Source of the DNA: Isoetes taiwanensis
Lineage: Eukaryota > Streptophyta > Lycopodiopsida > Isoetales > Isoetaceae
Assembly: GCA_021234155.1 (NCBI GenBank)
Contig: JAJEKV010000067.1
Span: 3,343,279 to 3,407,278 of the forward strand
DNA length: 64,000 nt
Direction: 5' to 3'
Shown here one piece after another: positions 42,491-53,014 of the stretch (within the stretch, counting starts at the first letter, position 1; every line of letters starts with the position of its first letter). The translations under genes and the position numbers were made by a program. The notes under the pieces were generated by a model. That model saw nothing but the letters and a program-made list of their open reading frames with translations. It had not been told where the DNA came from and ran no database searches.

Positions 42491-43642
42491 ATGCCAAGCT
42501 ACATAAATCACCCAGTTGGTGAACAAGATGCAATTGTGGGGTACGTCCGTTTGGCGCAACAAACACACAGCTCCGCTCCAGTTGTGCCTCCAAGCTCCAG
42601 CCCGGTTGAAGCCCCTCCAAGCTCCAGTCCGTCTGAAGCCCCTCCGAGCTCAGCTCCAGTTGCACATCTCGCATCCCCTTCAATACCTGGAACAAGTGAT
42701 GTTGATGAACGCAGAGCGCAGGGCCATTAGAGGTAATTTGAGATCTCCTTTTGTCCCCATAAGAATCCTCCAATAGAATGAGTACTCTACATCAAACTGC
42801 AATTAATGCAGCATTAACAACTTCATTGCTGTCGTTTTTTCCCTATAACTTTTGATCTACTCATCAAAATGATGCGGCATTTGTTGCATTAGATGCAGAA
42901 TGAAAAGATCTTTCAAGTGATATATGGTTATGATGTATTTCAATACAAACCATATGTGTTAACCTTAAAAAATATGGTTTTTTGCTCTTTTCTTATATAT
43001 TTATATCCCAAAAGATATAACAATGGGTTGTCATTAGAAAGATCTTGAGGAGACGAATCCATTGCCACAAATAGTGTTCGAATCGGAGTTTTTGATCAAA
43101 AGTTATAGTAGAAAAATGACACTGCAAAAGTTAGTTAGAACTGCATTAATTACTGCTGCCACATAATACTGGAATAAAATACACTGGAGCTGTTCTCTTA
43201 TTGGACAGTTTAAAAAGCTGATGTGGCTTTTTAAGCATCCCTTAATGGGACAAAATGAGATCTCAAATTACCTCTAATGCATTTTACATCTGGGCTCTGA
43301 GGCCCTTGGCATCACACAGAGGCTGGCCATATTATCTGACCACTTCGATAATGCTGTTTATGCATTGATCGAGAGCGAATCTCGCAACTGCCAGTTGAGA
43401 TTCAAAATCAGGAGCTTCGTTTCTTAGTAGCCAGCCTCTATAACCACATGCCTCAACACGAACCACTACCGCATGCGGCATACAACGCAATGCCTCAATC
43501 AATACCAATGGAGCAGGACCAGGAGCAGGAGGTGGAAGTCGAGCAGGCAGGGGAGGTGGAGCTGGAGCCTGGGGTTTTACCTGAAGAATTCACTATGCCC
43601 TGGAATGGAAATGGGAGCATCGACAGCGAGGCTACTCAGTAG
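42491..43642 (+). pseudogene. Proline-rich element protein, interrupted by a 545-bp insert
   Basis: After an acceptor TTGTTAG the text reads MPSYINHPVGEQDAIVGYVR, then a Pro/Ser linker (APVVPPSSSPVEAPPSSSPS) to DVDERRAQG at 42727. There a TIR element (42730-43274) interrupts. Beyond it the protein resumes: ALGITQRLAILSDHFDNAVY, ALIESESRN, then with a one-base frame change PVEIQNQELRFLVASLYNHM, and a Q/E-rich tail (QDQEQEVEVEQAGEVELEPG) to a stop at 43642. An earlier exon may be at 41.57-41.88 kb. I recognise no domain. The insertion and frameshift make it a pseudogene. Confidence 0.45.
42730..43274. mobile_element. 545-bp TIR element (MITE) with TA flanks
   Basis: The first 28 and last 28 bases are inverted copies starting GAGGTAATTTGAGATCTC, with one mismatch. 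TA dinucleotides sit directly outside both ends (42728-42729 and 43275-43276), as for Tc1/mariner-type insertion, although two bases can agree by chance. No coding capacity. It splits the proline-rich ORF at RRAQ/G. Confidence 0.75.
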
Positions 43643-43832
43643 ACTGGGCTTGAAACAATCTGGAATTTTGTATGTCTGGTTTATCCAGATTATAATTGCA
43701 AAATTACAACTTGGTTACATGGATTTTGTGTGTCTGTCTTGATTTATCCAGATTGTAATTTTAAAATTTTGTCAATCAATACAACAAATTTTGTCTACTT
43801 CTATATTTCTACAATATGATACATGTTACATA

Positions 43833-44084
43833 CCTTTTTTAATTGGTTTTTTGTCCATGCAACAAAAGTTCCAACACTTTCACCAACCGTATCCCCACTG
43901 GAGTGTCTGTGAGGTAAAGCTTCATCTATAGCACATCCGTTAATCATTGTAACTCGGACATACTTATCCCCGAGCGAAATTCCATGACAGTTTGCAGTCA
44001 GATCGATGGAGTCGATCTTGCACAATCCTACTTTCCTTTTCTGATTTGTAGTTAACATGAAACATTCATCTTCGACACTGCAGG
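43833..44084 (-). pseudogene. DUF8039-like domain fragment
   Basis: Minus strand, after a CCTGCAG acceptor: VEDECFMLTTNQKRKVGLCK, then SIDLTANCHGISLGDKYVRV, then TVGESVGTFVAWTKNQLKK and a GTATGT donor. The pattern K-V-G..., HG..LG...VRV, and (T/L)GE(A/S)(V/I)G(T/S)FV.W...L is that of the domain found in many plant transposon proteins (DUF8039 in my memory of Pfam). A second copy is at 52.7-53.0 kb in the next element. Neighbouring exons were not recognised. Confidence 0.5.
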
Positions 44085-44499
44085 CAATTGCCTATTCAGA
44101 CGCCTACTATTGGAAATTATTGTACAAGCTATAGGAATGAGATGCGTACCAAAATTCTGTAGTCATTCTTGAGAAGCCGGTTCGAGTTCTCGAAATCACA
44201 GGCGCTATGGAAACGCAGGCGGTCGGGAAAAATTCGAATTAGAAGAAAGATTAGGTTAACTACGTTTAGGCAATCAAAGCACACGGCAGACGGGTTCTTT
44301 TTTCTTTTTTCTTTTGAAAGTGAATCTTCGTCATTATTATTTTTTTGTGTCAAAAATATTTCGAAACCGCATATTGAGTTTTCTTGAAATTCAAATTTCT
44401 CGTGCAGGTAGAAAGCTATTTCTTGGTAGCTCCTTATCTTCGAGCAGCTCGAGCACTTATCCAGGCGACCTTCCGACACTGTTACTAGGCGATCCGGAG

Positions 44500-45851
44500 A
44501 TGTCTTCTAAAACGAGAAGTGGTCGAGGCAGACGGGGCTGAGGAAGCGGTGGCAGAGGAAAGTCAAAACTTGGCTCTTCTCAAGTTTCAGAGGATGTTGA
44601 TCAGAAGACCCTATTCAAGGTATTTAATCTACCTTTTCGCCACAAAATACATATTGTATAGAGAGTATTATGCTTTGCATGAGTTTGAGTTATTTCCTTT
44701 CAACACACAAGGTATATTATCTTCAGTTAATGCTCTGATTCTCTGTTTTTTAGAATATAATTTTGCTTTGTTTTTTAGAATATAGTTCTTAGTAGTTTTT
44801 AACAGAGGGGTACACACCCATTTAGAATATAATTCTTAGTAGTTTTAAATAGAGGAGTACATGCTTAGCGTGAACTAGAGGTTTGCCAATTAGAGATAGC
44901 AGTCTGCAATGAGGGTACGTAGTGTAAAATATAGATGCATAAAGGGTACAAAGTTTAAAATATGGATGCATACTAATTTAGCTTCAAATTCAGGCCAAGC
45001 GTAGTCCACAATTGGAGCTACCAACACGCCAAGCGTGAATTATACTAATTTAGCTTTAAATTCATGCCAAACGCGATCTCCTGTTCAGAAAAGTATTCTT
45101 AATCATGTTCATCTTCTTTTGCAGTGCCCAAGGGGAAGAAAACTCCTAATAATTCGAAGTCAATTACTGATAAGAAGCCAAGGGTAGACGACCCAGATGC
45201 AATACCATTATTGCCATATGATCTCACCTTAGATGATGAAGGGCCTATTGTTATAGCAACCACTGGCCCTGCATGCTCTGAAGAGGAAATGGACAAAGGT
45301 GTCGTGCTGTCAGACAAGGAATATGATAATGCTAAGACCAAGGGTGACAATAGCAGTGCATGGGAATGCTTTCTTCTAGATGATCTAGACTTAACAACTA
45401 TCTTCTATCATACGGATCATGACCAGGAACAGGATGAGCCAGAAGAGGATGAGGATCGAGACCTTATCCTAAGTGTTTACCTCGTTGAGGCATTTGCTCC
45501 AATTGATACAACGTGCTTGGAGCTTCATGTTGGAGGTTATATTGCCCGAGAGGCTCTTATGGGTGTTGTGAGTGATGAGCAGGCCAAAGACTTTCTTGAA
45601 CCATTTCTCATGCATGTACTTGCCAAATCTCCTAAAGGCCCTTATGGCAACCTTCAGCAATCAAAAGCCTCATGGACTTGCCCAATTCAAAGATGGACGA
45701 TGGTTCTGGTGAGGGAACTAGTAATCCACAGTCTGATAAGGAAAGTAATGACCAAGTGGCTGCTAAACTGGCTGCTCAAAGTAATGTAATGAAGGCAAAC
45801 ATAGGGAATATCCTTGCCTCCATTGCGGTGATGCAAGCAACAATAAAATAG
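44500..45851 (+). pseudogene. Acidic element-encoded protein with palindromes in intron 1
   Basis: Exon 1 (44500-44620) reads MSSKTRSGRGRRG, an in-frame TGA, GSGGRGKSKLGSSQVSEDVD, QKTLFK and a GTATTT donor. The intron holds CACGC palindromes and a ~46-bp duplication (44777 and 44823). After TTTTGCAG at 45124 comes VPKGKKTPNNSKSITDKKPR, then an acidic body (DQEQDEPEEDEDRD) and VGGYIAREALMGVV, DFLEPFLMHVLAKSPKGPYG. A frame change near 45670 leads to KMDDGSGEGTSNPQSDKESN and a stop at 45849-45851. Layout (short basic exon 1, palindrome-bearing intron, long exon 2, DUF8039 on the opposite strand) matches the 55-60 kb gene, so the two elements may be relatives. Product unknown. Confidence 0.45.
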
Positions 45852-46640
45852 ATTCACAGGTTAACAAGGATCTAATTGATAAGGCAACCGAGAGTGAAGG
45901 GGCAGTGAAATCATGATGTAACGGAACGAGGATAGAGGATGAGATGCTTTGAAGGATGGAAGCACCTAAAATCTAGGCTCTTTTGTCTTTTACCTCTAAA
46001 TTCAGTTTAAACTACTTTCTTGGCAAATTTTGCTGAAAACTTGCTCGATCCAGCCTGATTATCACCCGAATTTCCTTCAATCGTGAGCTAGCCTTGTAGG
46101 GGCTAACATCTCATTAGATTTAGAATGCAAAGATCTTCACATGGATACCAAATATCTTTGCAATTTTAAAACAGGGAGACAGACTAATCTGTGGTTTTCT
46201 TGTTGGACAGCATTCTGATCTGTGGAATTCACTGATCTACAGGAGTCTTTTTCCTCATAATTCATTTCAATTTGAGTGCTCATCTGTCCCGGGGTGTGAG
46301 GAATTTGAGATACAAATTATTGATTCTTGGCTTGAAGAGTTTCTGGGAACTAAGAACATTGAAGCTACTGCTACTATAAGAGCCTACAGTGAACAGATCG
46401 ACTCCAAAATCACCATTAAATTGTATTCTGAAGTGGAATTAGGGGATTTCTCTGCAAATTGAAACAATTTTTGATGTCCTCTTCGATAATTTTGGCTTTG
46501 AGGAGTAATCTTGATCTTCTTTCTTATAGATAGGATCTTGTCTTCTTCTTAGCCTGTTTCTCCTTTCTTTATCTCTTTCGATCTCCATCTGCTTTGCTTT
46601 CCGTCCATTTTGCCCTTTGTTGTTTTCTCCTGCTCTCTTC
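45852..46640. other. Region before LINE ORF1, with an ATG-less open frame at 46204-46462
   Basis: From 46204 a frame without an ATG reads GQHSDLWNSLIYRSLFPHNS, then CEEFEIQIIDSWLEEFLGTK and IRAYSEQIDSKITIKLYSEV to a stop at 46460-46462. It could be a decayed exon. The remainder looks like LINE 5'-UTR or spacer. Confidence 0.35.
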
Positions 46641-46642
46641 TT

Positions 46643-47946
46643 ATGGAAAATAAAAATCATTTTAGCCCTAAATCTTTATCTTTGCTTCACTCTTTTTCTG
46701 CTCTGTCCATCGAGGATCAAGCAGCTCTTCTTCAACAGTTAAGCTCTTTTCATAAAAATCCAAATCAATTCATTCTCTTTGGTAATTTCGCTAACTCTGC
46801 AGATCAAAACCAGGGCATGGATCCAAAAACCTTCAAAACTCCAGTGTGGGATAATTTCTCTAAAGATCCCGACATGTGGGGACGACTTCCTGCTCTGGAT
46901 CCTGCCTCTCAAATCCCTCTGCCATATGGAGTCCCGAGACCTAATGCTGAAATCCAACCTGATGAAAACTATGATGCTGCTTTGAAGGAGCTCCGACCTA
47001 TTGAAGGGAGTAAACATAAGCTTTACCATGGTATTTCTCTTAATCTATCCTCTGTTCATTCTAAAATGTCCTCTCTCAGAGACACTACTGTTCTTATAAA
47101 AGTCGCTAGATCGGGTATTCAATTGGATAAATTATGGGCTTTCTGTCTAAACCTTCAAAAGGGAGTCATTATAAACGCCATGTATTGGTTAAACTATCCA
47201 TACATAATGGTAGAATGTGGGAGTCAGAGAACTGCCAATTTCTTTTTAAAGCTGGGAGTTCAAACTTATGAAGCCTATCAGATCTCTTCTCTCAAATGGG
47301 ACCCTAAACTCAACTCTGAGGGCATGGAAAACTTATGTGTGGCCTCTACAACACTGCAAGGATTAAATCTATCTACTGGAGTGAAGAATGCTTAAAGCTT
47401 CTGTTTAATTCCATTGGGAATTATATCTGTACTGAATACTCACCCTCAAGATCCCCGAGAGCTTTCATCCAATTGGACCTTTCCAAAACCATTCCCACCT
47501 CAATTCCCTTCTGTGATGCATTTGGCCAAAACTCCTGTCTATCATTGAGATGGTCAGGCCTACCTCCTCATTGTCAAAGTTGTTCGAAGAAACACTTTTG
47601 GTATGCAGAGTGTCCTCAGAGGGAAGCAATATTGAGCAGAGCTGAAGTTGAAACTCAGAATCCTGGATTAGCTCTAAATAATGACACTGTAAACAAAGTT
47701 AATGGCAAGCCCTTATCAGGAAAGTCAGTCAACTCGAGCTTGACTTCACAAGATCTTGACCAAACATTCCAATGGAATAGGGTTAATGGTAGCAAAAGGA
47801 GGATCAAGAATAATCAAATCAAAAGATTGGTAAAGACCTCTCACTTTCCCAACAATGACAAGGGCTTCCAATATTCTAACAAAACATTTGATGTCTACAA
47901 TTTTACTGGAGTCAAAAAGCATGATTTCATTAATTGGAGAAAATAA
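46643..47946 (+). pseudogene. LINE ORF1 protein with zinc knuckle, frame-broken
   Basis: ORF1 proteins of plant LINEs coat the element RNA. ATG at 46643 (MENKNHFSPKSLSLLHSFSA). A DUF4283-like block follows: LRDTTVLIKVARSGIQLDKL, WAFCLNLQKGVIINAMYWLN, then ANFFLKLGVQTYEAYQISSL. A one-base frame change near 47390 leads into YWSEECLKLLFNSIGNYICT and RAFIQLDLSKTIPTSIPF. The knuckle is CQSCSKKHFWYAEC (C-x2-C-x3-H-x5-C, a variant of CCHC), then a Ser/Asn/Lys-rich tail to a stop at 47946. The endonuclease/RT ORF2 that should follow is missing, so the copy is 3'-truncated or rearranged. The tandem-duplicated small gene starts directly after it. Confidence 0.7.
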
Positions 47947-48151
47947 CGCATTTTGGAGAATTTTAAGCACACCTAATTTGCTCAAGCACGAATATTTTCA
48001 CCTAGTTCTCGAGCCCAAGATACATGAGGTCATTAACATACACATATACATACAAATTATGTGTTATACTTGTACGTGTATGTGATAGTTGTACAAGCCC
48101 AATAATGGCGCTACAATCTACACCAATAATTCACATCAATAATTTTACTTC

Positions 48152-48160
48152 ACTATAAAA
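48152..48160 (+). promoter_or_regulatory. TATA box of small gene copy 1
   Basis: ACTATAAAA, about 30 bases ahead of the conserved CATTCATCT leader word and the ATG at 48188. It lies in the most strongly conserved part of the duplication. Confidence 0.6.
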
Positions 48161-48187
48161 ACAGCTCCATTCGGTCATTCATCTTCC

Positions 48188-48429
48188 ATGGCTTCCTTGC
48201 CTCCTCGTCCGGAGCACATCCGATCCTTCAAGTGCTATTGAGCTACAACGATCTGTGTGAATGCTATAGAAATGGTATTAATCTTGATCCATGGCTCCAG
48301 TACAAAGCAGATGGTCCTGCGAGTGCTTGCAGGAAGCTCACTCGTGTTGTGGTCCACCTTTATTGGCTTCCTGATCAGGAGATCTATGAGCTGAATGCCA
48401 TCACCTTAGCAGGTGTTGATGATGAATGA
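48188..48429 (+). pseudogene. Small gene, copy 1 (one-base deletion)
   Basis: ATG at 48188 reads MASLPPRPEHIRSFKC, then a one-base deletion relative to copy 2 at about 48230 throws the frame. The shifted frame continues LSYNDLCECYRNGINLDPWL, then VVVHLYWLPDQEIYELNAIT and AGVDDE to the stop at 48427-48429. The intact form would be about 80 residues. No family is recognised. YND, NLDPW and a W-L-P motif before YE...IT are conserved with copy 2, which argues for past selection on the protein. Confidence 0.6.
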
Positions 48430-48873
48430 ATCGTTGAAGACTTGTGTACCTGCCAAGGATATAATAATGATATATGAGCACTTCCCTAGTATGTAAGGAT
48501 GTAATAAGCATAGTCAATGTTATTTGTGATGACTACTGTATCTGTTAAGGATATAATAATGATATGAGCACCTATTCACTATGCAAGGATGTAATAGCAC
48601 AATGAATATTATCTGATGTATCATACCTGAGTATAGTGTAAGGTTGTGCTCTTCGACCTCCACTTTATTTGCAAGCAGTCCCTAATTTCAATCACACCTA
48701 AATTACTCAAGCACAAATACTTTTACCTTAGTAAAATCCACAAAGCATGTTTTCACTTGATACACGTATCCATACAAAATATGCATTATACTTGTACGTA
48801 TCCATGAGTCTTATATACGATCAATAATGGCGCTACAGTCTACCCCAATAATTCACATCAATAATTTTACTTC

Positions 48874-48882
48874 ACTATAAAA
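48874..48882 (+). promoter_or_regulatory. TATA box of small gene copy 2
   Basis: ACTATAAAA in the same context as copy 1, with the ATG at 48919. Confidence 0.6.
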
Positions 48883-48918
48883 GCAGTTCACTTCGGGGCT
48901 AGAGGTCATTCATCTCCC

Positions 48919-49161
48919 ATGGATTTTTCGCCTTCTTCTGTTCACCACATTGAGGCGATCAAGTGCTCAATGAGCTACAATGATGTTGTCGGTTGCCTAG
49001 ACAGGGGTATTCTTCTTGATCCCTACCTGTGATCCAAAGCTAGGGGCGCTGAGATTCGTTGCCCTGGGCTAATTCGTGTTATGATCCACCTCATTTGGCT
49101 TCCTGAGCGCAATAGCTATGAGATATCAGGGATCACTCCTGCAGCTGTTGATGATGAATGA
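48919..49161 (+). pseudogene. Small gene, copy 2 (in-frame TGA)
   Basis: ATG at 48919 reads MDFSPSSVHHIEAIKCSMSY, NDVVGCLDRGILLDPYL, then TGA at 49030-49032 where copy 1 has a glutamine. The frame then stays open: SKARGAEIRC, LIRVMIHLIWLPERNSYEIS, then ITPAAVDDE and the stop at 49159-49161. Total length is 81 codons with no net indel. Function unknown. Confidence 0.6.
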
Positions 49162-49283
49162 ATCACCTGTTCAACATTGTATAGTGTAAGAGCTCTTGTG
49201 TTAAGATGAAAAATGCAAGACGTAATGAATAATAACTTGCATATTTATATGATATAGTAATTATGTAAAACAACATTGCATAC

Positions 49284-52200
49284 CAAGAGTTCTCATCATC
49301 CTCGTTAGATTCTTTAGCCACTAATTCTTGCAACTGAGCCCCCATACTACTGGGGATCACCACTAACAACGGCCTGGTCTCTACCGCCCAACCGTAGTCT
49401 ATTGTTTTCAAATGTTGGTAGCGTGGTGGGTCATTAGGGTTGGGTCTCCAATTCTTGCTCCAGCAATCCCTATATTGCATTGCATATGAGGTTCCCTTTC
49501 TGGCAACAGGCTCAAACCAAGAGACAAACACCTCTTCGTAATGAGGGAGATTAGGGTCCTCTATTGGGTCCTCTTCGGCAAAAGCCATCCATGTCGGGAA
49601 GTTATCATGTGGCCTGATCAGCAAGAGCATTCCTTTCTTGACATCTTGGTAGGGGTCGAATACAGGGAATAAATTACTAATCGCATATTTCTTATTAGCT
49701 AAAATGAGTTTAGCTAAACTTGCTCGATATTAATCCCAAAACTTTCTGTGGTTTAGCTTAGATATTTTCCCTCTCATAATTTCTAGCGTTTAGCTAAACT
49801 AACCCAAATATCATTTAAAAAATTTCTATGGTGTGGCCAACAAAAAATATTAAGCCAAATCACTATACTTCTTTTCAAATGTTTCCACTTATTTTAGTCA
49901 TTTTCTTTGTGAAAACATTCTAAAATAATGCTAATTAGCAAACTCTACGACCCAAATTAATTAAATTACTAATCATATATTTCTTACAAACTAGAATGAT
50001 GTTAGCTAAACTAGCCTAAAATTCATTCTAAAAGTTTCTATGGTTTAGCTAAACAATACCAAATTTCACTCTCTTACTTTCTAGCATTTGGCTAAAGAGC
50101 TCCAGGGTTGGTGCAGTCCCGAAAAATGTTAAGCTAAAATTATTATTTTTTTCCCAATTTTTTCCATTTACTTTAGCCAATTTTTTTCGAAAATGTGCTA
50201 AAAAATCGCCAAATAGCTAAGTTTAGCCCTTAAATTATTCCATGGTCGAATATTTCAACTGGGTTCTTGGATCTACCGGAGAAAGGCCCTACATAATGAG
50301 ATGCTTCAATGTGCTGATCCACCAACACGTTTTCGGGTTCTTCCAATGCGTCTTGCCTGGTGCTGGGCCAGAAATCTTGAATGACAGCTCTGCCGGGCTG
50401 AACGTCCCCAAGCGCTCGCAACAAGGTGGACCAGTAGTCAATAACTTCATTCATATATGTGTTGGACCATGAGTTATCGCCAGCTCTAGAAATAGCTGCC
50501 TAGTGCATCATGTACTTGGCAATAGAAGCTCTCAATGCACCTATATCTTTCAAGCTCCCATATGGCTGCACGACCTTAGGTGACCCTCTCGGAATCATAG
50601 GTAAACCTTGGGCATCCTCCTTCCACATTCTGATTCCCTTTTCAGGGAGCCACTTCCTATGCCCTGGCCTCATCTAGTAGAACATTAGTGGCCATCCATC
50701 CTTCATGCAGAACTTGAAGAGTAGAGGTTCCAAATGACCACATAAACGGTCCTTCTTATCAAGGATAAAACCTTTCACGAATTCCTTCCAATTAGGAACC
50801 TCTGACACAAGGTAAGGTGAAGGAGACTTTGAACTACACAACCTGAAGAGTTGCATAAGCTCTGGAATAGTCAATGCATCTGATCGTCTCATTAGAGTAG
50901 AGTAGTTTCCAAAGAGGGCATCTATGTCATCGCGGGTGTGTCCAACCATCATGAATCCCAGCTGCACTTGATCGAAGACACCTAACCAAACCAAGTATGA
51001 CAAGTAAGAGAAAAGATACATGTTCTTGTTTTGACCTGAGCAATTGTCTAGCTGCAAGTAAAGCCTCCTAGGCAACTTCTTCGGTACCATAGGGCCCTTG
51101 AGAGGAGGCAGAAAATCATTTCTAGTGCCATTTACCATTTTTGTCCTAAGAGCATCCGTGTTTAAAATTGCTCCACCCCAGCAGCTTTCAGGATGATCTG
51201 TATGTCTCAAATGTCCCCAATTGTCCTCAGATTGATTCTCCAATGTTTTCAAGGTATGCTTTAAAGATCCCACATGAAAATTCGAATCATCAAGCCAGAG
51301 GTCCAGTGAGAAGTGGCCCAAGGCACCTACACCATGCCCGTGTATGAGAGCACCTGTAACACTCACCTTCAATCATTCGCCCCTCCATACAGACTTTGCT
51401 AGCTTTTCTAGACGAGGAACCATGGTCTTATTCTGATCCATCTTATCATGTATAATGGTTAAAGCATGTTCAGGAGATCGATGAGACAAAGCTCTCCATG
51501 ACCAGTAGAGACTCCTGCATGAAAGTTGAGCTGTCATGTGAGATTTCCTTTCTACGGCAAGCTCCCTTCTTTCATTTGGATCTCTAGTCTTGGCAAGCTT
51601 CTCCTTTATCACAATACAGGTATTACACTTAGAAAATGCTATCCTTTTAGCGATTGCTACCTCTGAGTGGTTCTCCTTCCATGCTGACAAGAAGGACGAG
51701 GGAGAAACATGTTTTCCTGTCATCTCGTGCACGGTAATATCTATCTCTTGATGTATGTCTTTTTTAGTCAAGATGGAAGGTAATCTCTTCACATTCTCTC
51801 TAGTGCCTCCACTCGTAACCTTTGCGCGGTGTGGCATAGTCTCAGCATTTTCATCTATATACATAGATAACACAGCAGTTCCGGCCAATCTTGTCTTCTT
51901 AGATCCGGAGTTTTCATGCTCCGCAATCCTGTGGCCACTCAAAAATAGCTTCCGCCATTTGTAAAATGTAGAAATGGGTATACCATAAGCACTATGCCAT
52001 GCCTTCACGCAGACTTGCTTGTTGTTCAGCATTAGCTTTGTGACAGTTCCATTCTCTGAGCAAAGATCTAGCATATTGAACGCAAAAGTTGTGCGTTCTG
52101 AGCTTTTCATGTTCCAGTAAAAGGTCCTCATGCAAGCTATCTCTTTAAACGTGAAATTAGCACAACATCTCTTCAAGCAGCAGAGCGAGGACCTGAACTG

Positions 52201-52602
52201 CAAGATAGCGTCAGTTGTGGTTTTTCTTTCACATTTGTTTAGGGCGGAGCGTGGTCTGGCCTTCCTGTTTACCATGTGGTATTGTCTTTTTTTTGGTATT
52301 CCAACCTCCGGCCTGATAGCATAAGGTTCTTTCTCGAGCTCTGTCTCCTTCACGGCCAAAACTAGACTTGAAACTGGAATACTGTCTACTAGAACCAATG
52401 CTATTGGCCATCTCACCAAATCATGCACCTGCGGCATTTCGGCACAAGCCAGACAGCGCATAGAAATATTGTCGGGCATGGGCAACAGGTTTATAATAGA
52501 AACCCCTATCCATTCTTCACCCAGCTTCATGTCAGACACAGCATGGTTTGGATCTGCGAAGACGATGACACCTGAAGCATAAGGCATAATGGCAGCACTC
52601 AT
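49284..52602 (-). pseudogene. DUF7869-like transposon protein with three in-frame stops
   Basis: One frame runs from MSAAIMPYASGVIVFADPNH (52602) to about 50230, ~790 codons, interrupted only by TGA at 51375, TAG at 50676 and TAG at 50502. It contains a helix-turn-helix-like AWHSAYGIPISTFYKWRKLF. Then a fold reminiscent of RNase H-like integrases: VTGALIHGHGVGALGHFSL, LQLDNCSGQNKNMYLF, VGHTRDDIDALFG. The D-N..GQNKN and GHT..DID pairs are the signature of this widespread plant/animal element protein. A further exon (49660-49284) reads VFDPYQDVKKGMLLLIRPHD, VSWFEPVARKGTSYAMQYRD and YGWAVETRPLL, ending at a GTATGC donor. An AT-rich intron fills 49.66-50.23 kb. Probably the transposase; the family name is from memory. 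Confidence 0.65.
49670..50225. other. AT-rich intron with TTAGCTAAACT words
   Basis: Between two exons of the DUF7869-like pseudogene. The word TTTAGCTAAACTAGCC recurs in degenerate form about every 100-120 bases (e.g. 49710, 49790, 50005, 50045), TTTAGCTAAA being itself a palindrome. Confidence 0.6.
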
Positions 52603-52734
52603 GCAGTAACGAGCATGTCTTCTCCACTAGTTGATCTCTAGAAATCCCATGCACTTCACTTGGTTTACTGTTTTCTACACTACCATTTTCTCTGACCTGC
52701 TAATTTATCCGTTTAATCTGACCAGGTGGTGTGC

Positions 52735-53010
52735 AAACATCGGGTGCTGCATCGATTTCATTCTTAACGTCGCTTTTGCACCAAAGAACAAAGCTACCGA
52801 TAGCTTCGCCTAGCTTGTCCAATTCCGGTTCTGGAAATGGAAGTGGTATCTGCCTATCAAACACAACTACAACAGAAACTACTATCAAATCCTCTGGCAC
52901 AGGAGCATTGTGGTGGTGCAAGAAGTTGTGCACTCTGCCTTCAGCCACTTTCTTCCCCAACAAGTAGAATGACTGTAAAGCTTCCATCCTACAAAACAGG
53001 TCAACATTGC
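52735..53010 (-). pseudogene. DUF8039-like domain exon upstream of the DUF7869-like gene
   Basis: Minus strand: CRMEALQSFYLLGKKVAEGR, VHNFLHHHNAPVPEDLIVVS, VVVVFDRQIPLPFPEPELD, LGEAIGSFVLWCKSDVKN, DVCTPPG. The GKKVAEG start and LGEAIGSFV.W end match the fragment at 43.8-44.1 kb. The exon has no stop over about 110 codons. It probably belongs to the same transcription unit as the downstream DUF7869-like frame, or to a separate small gene of the element. Confidence 0.5.
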
Positions 53011-53014
53011 TCAT

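Larger units (their letters stand above)
41480..45075. repeat. Dispersed ACACGCTAAGCGTGT palindromes
   Basis: About twelve intact or decayed copies: 41489, six to eight between 42130 and 42455 (ACACGCTAAGCGTGT, ACATGCTAAGCATGT, ACACGCCGAGCATGT, ACACGCCAGGCGTGA), then 44866, 44993, 45024 and 45065. The dense cluster lies between two coding-like stretches, as an intron would, and the 44.8-45.1 kb group lies in the first intron of the next gene. Many copies differ by C/T or G/A changes. Confidence 0.8.
47966..49190. repeat. Tandem duplication of a ~0.73-kb promoter-plus-gene unit
   Basis: Unit one (47966-48692) and unit two (48693 to about 49190) share CACACCTAA.TT.CTCAAGCAC at the start, TTATACTTGTACGT, then AATAATGGCGCTACA.TCTAC, AATTCACATCAATAATTTTA and CTTCACTATAAAA, followed by a small ORF and its stop GATGATGAATGAATC. 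Within unit one's 3' part there is a further duplication around AAGGATATAATAATGATAT. Confidence 0.85.
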
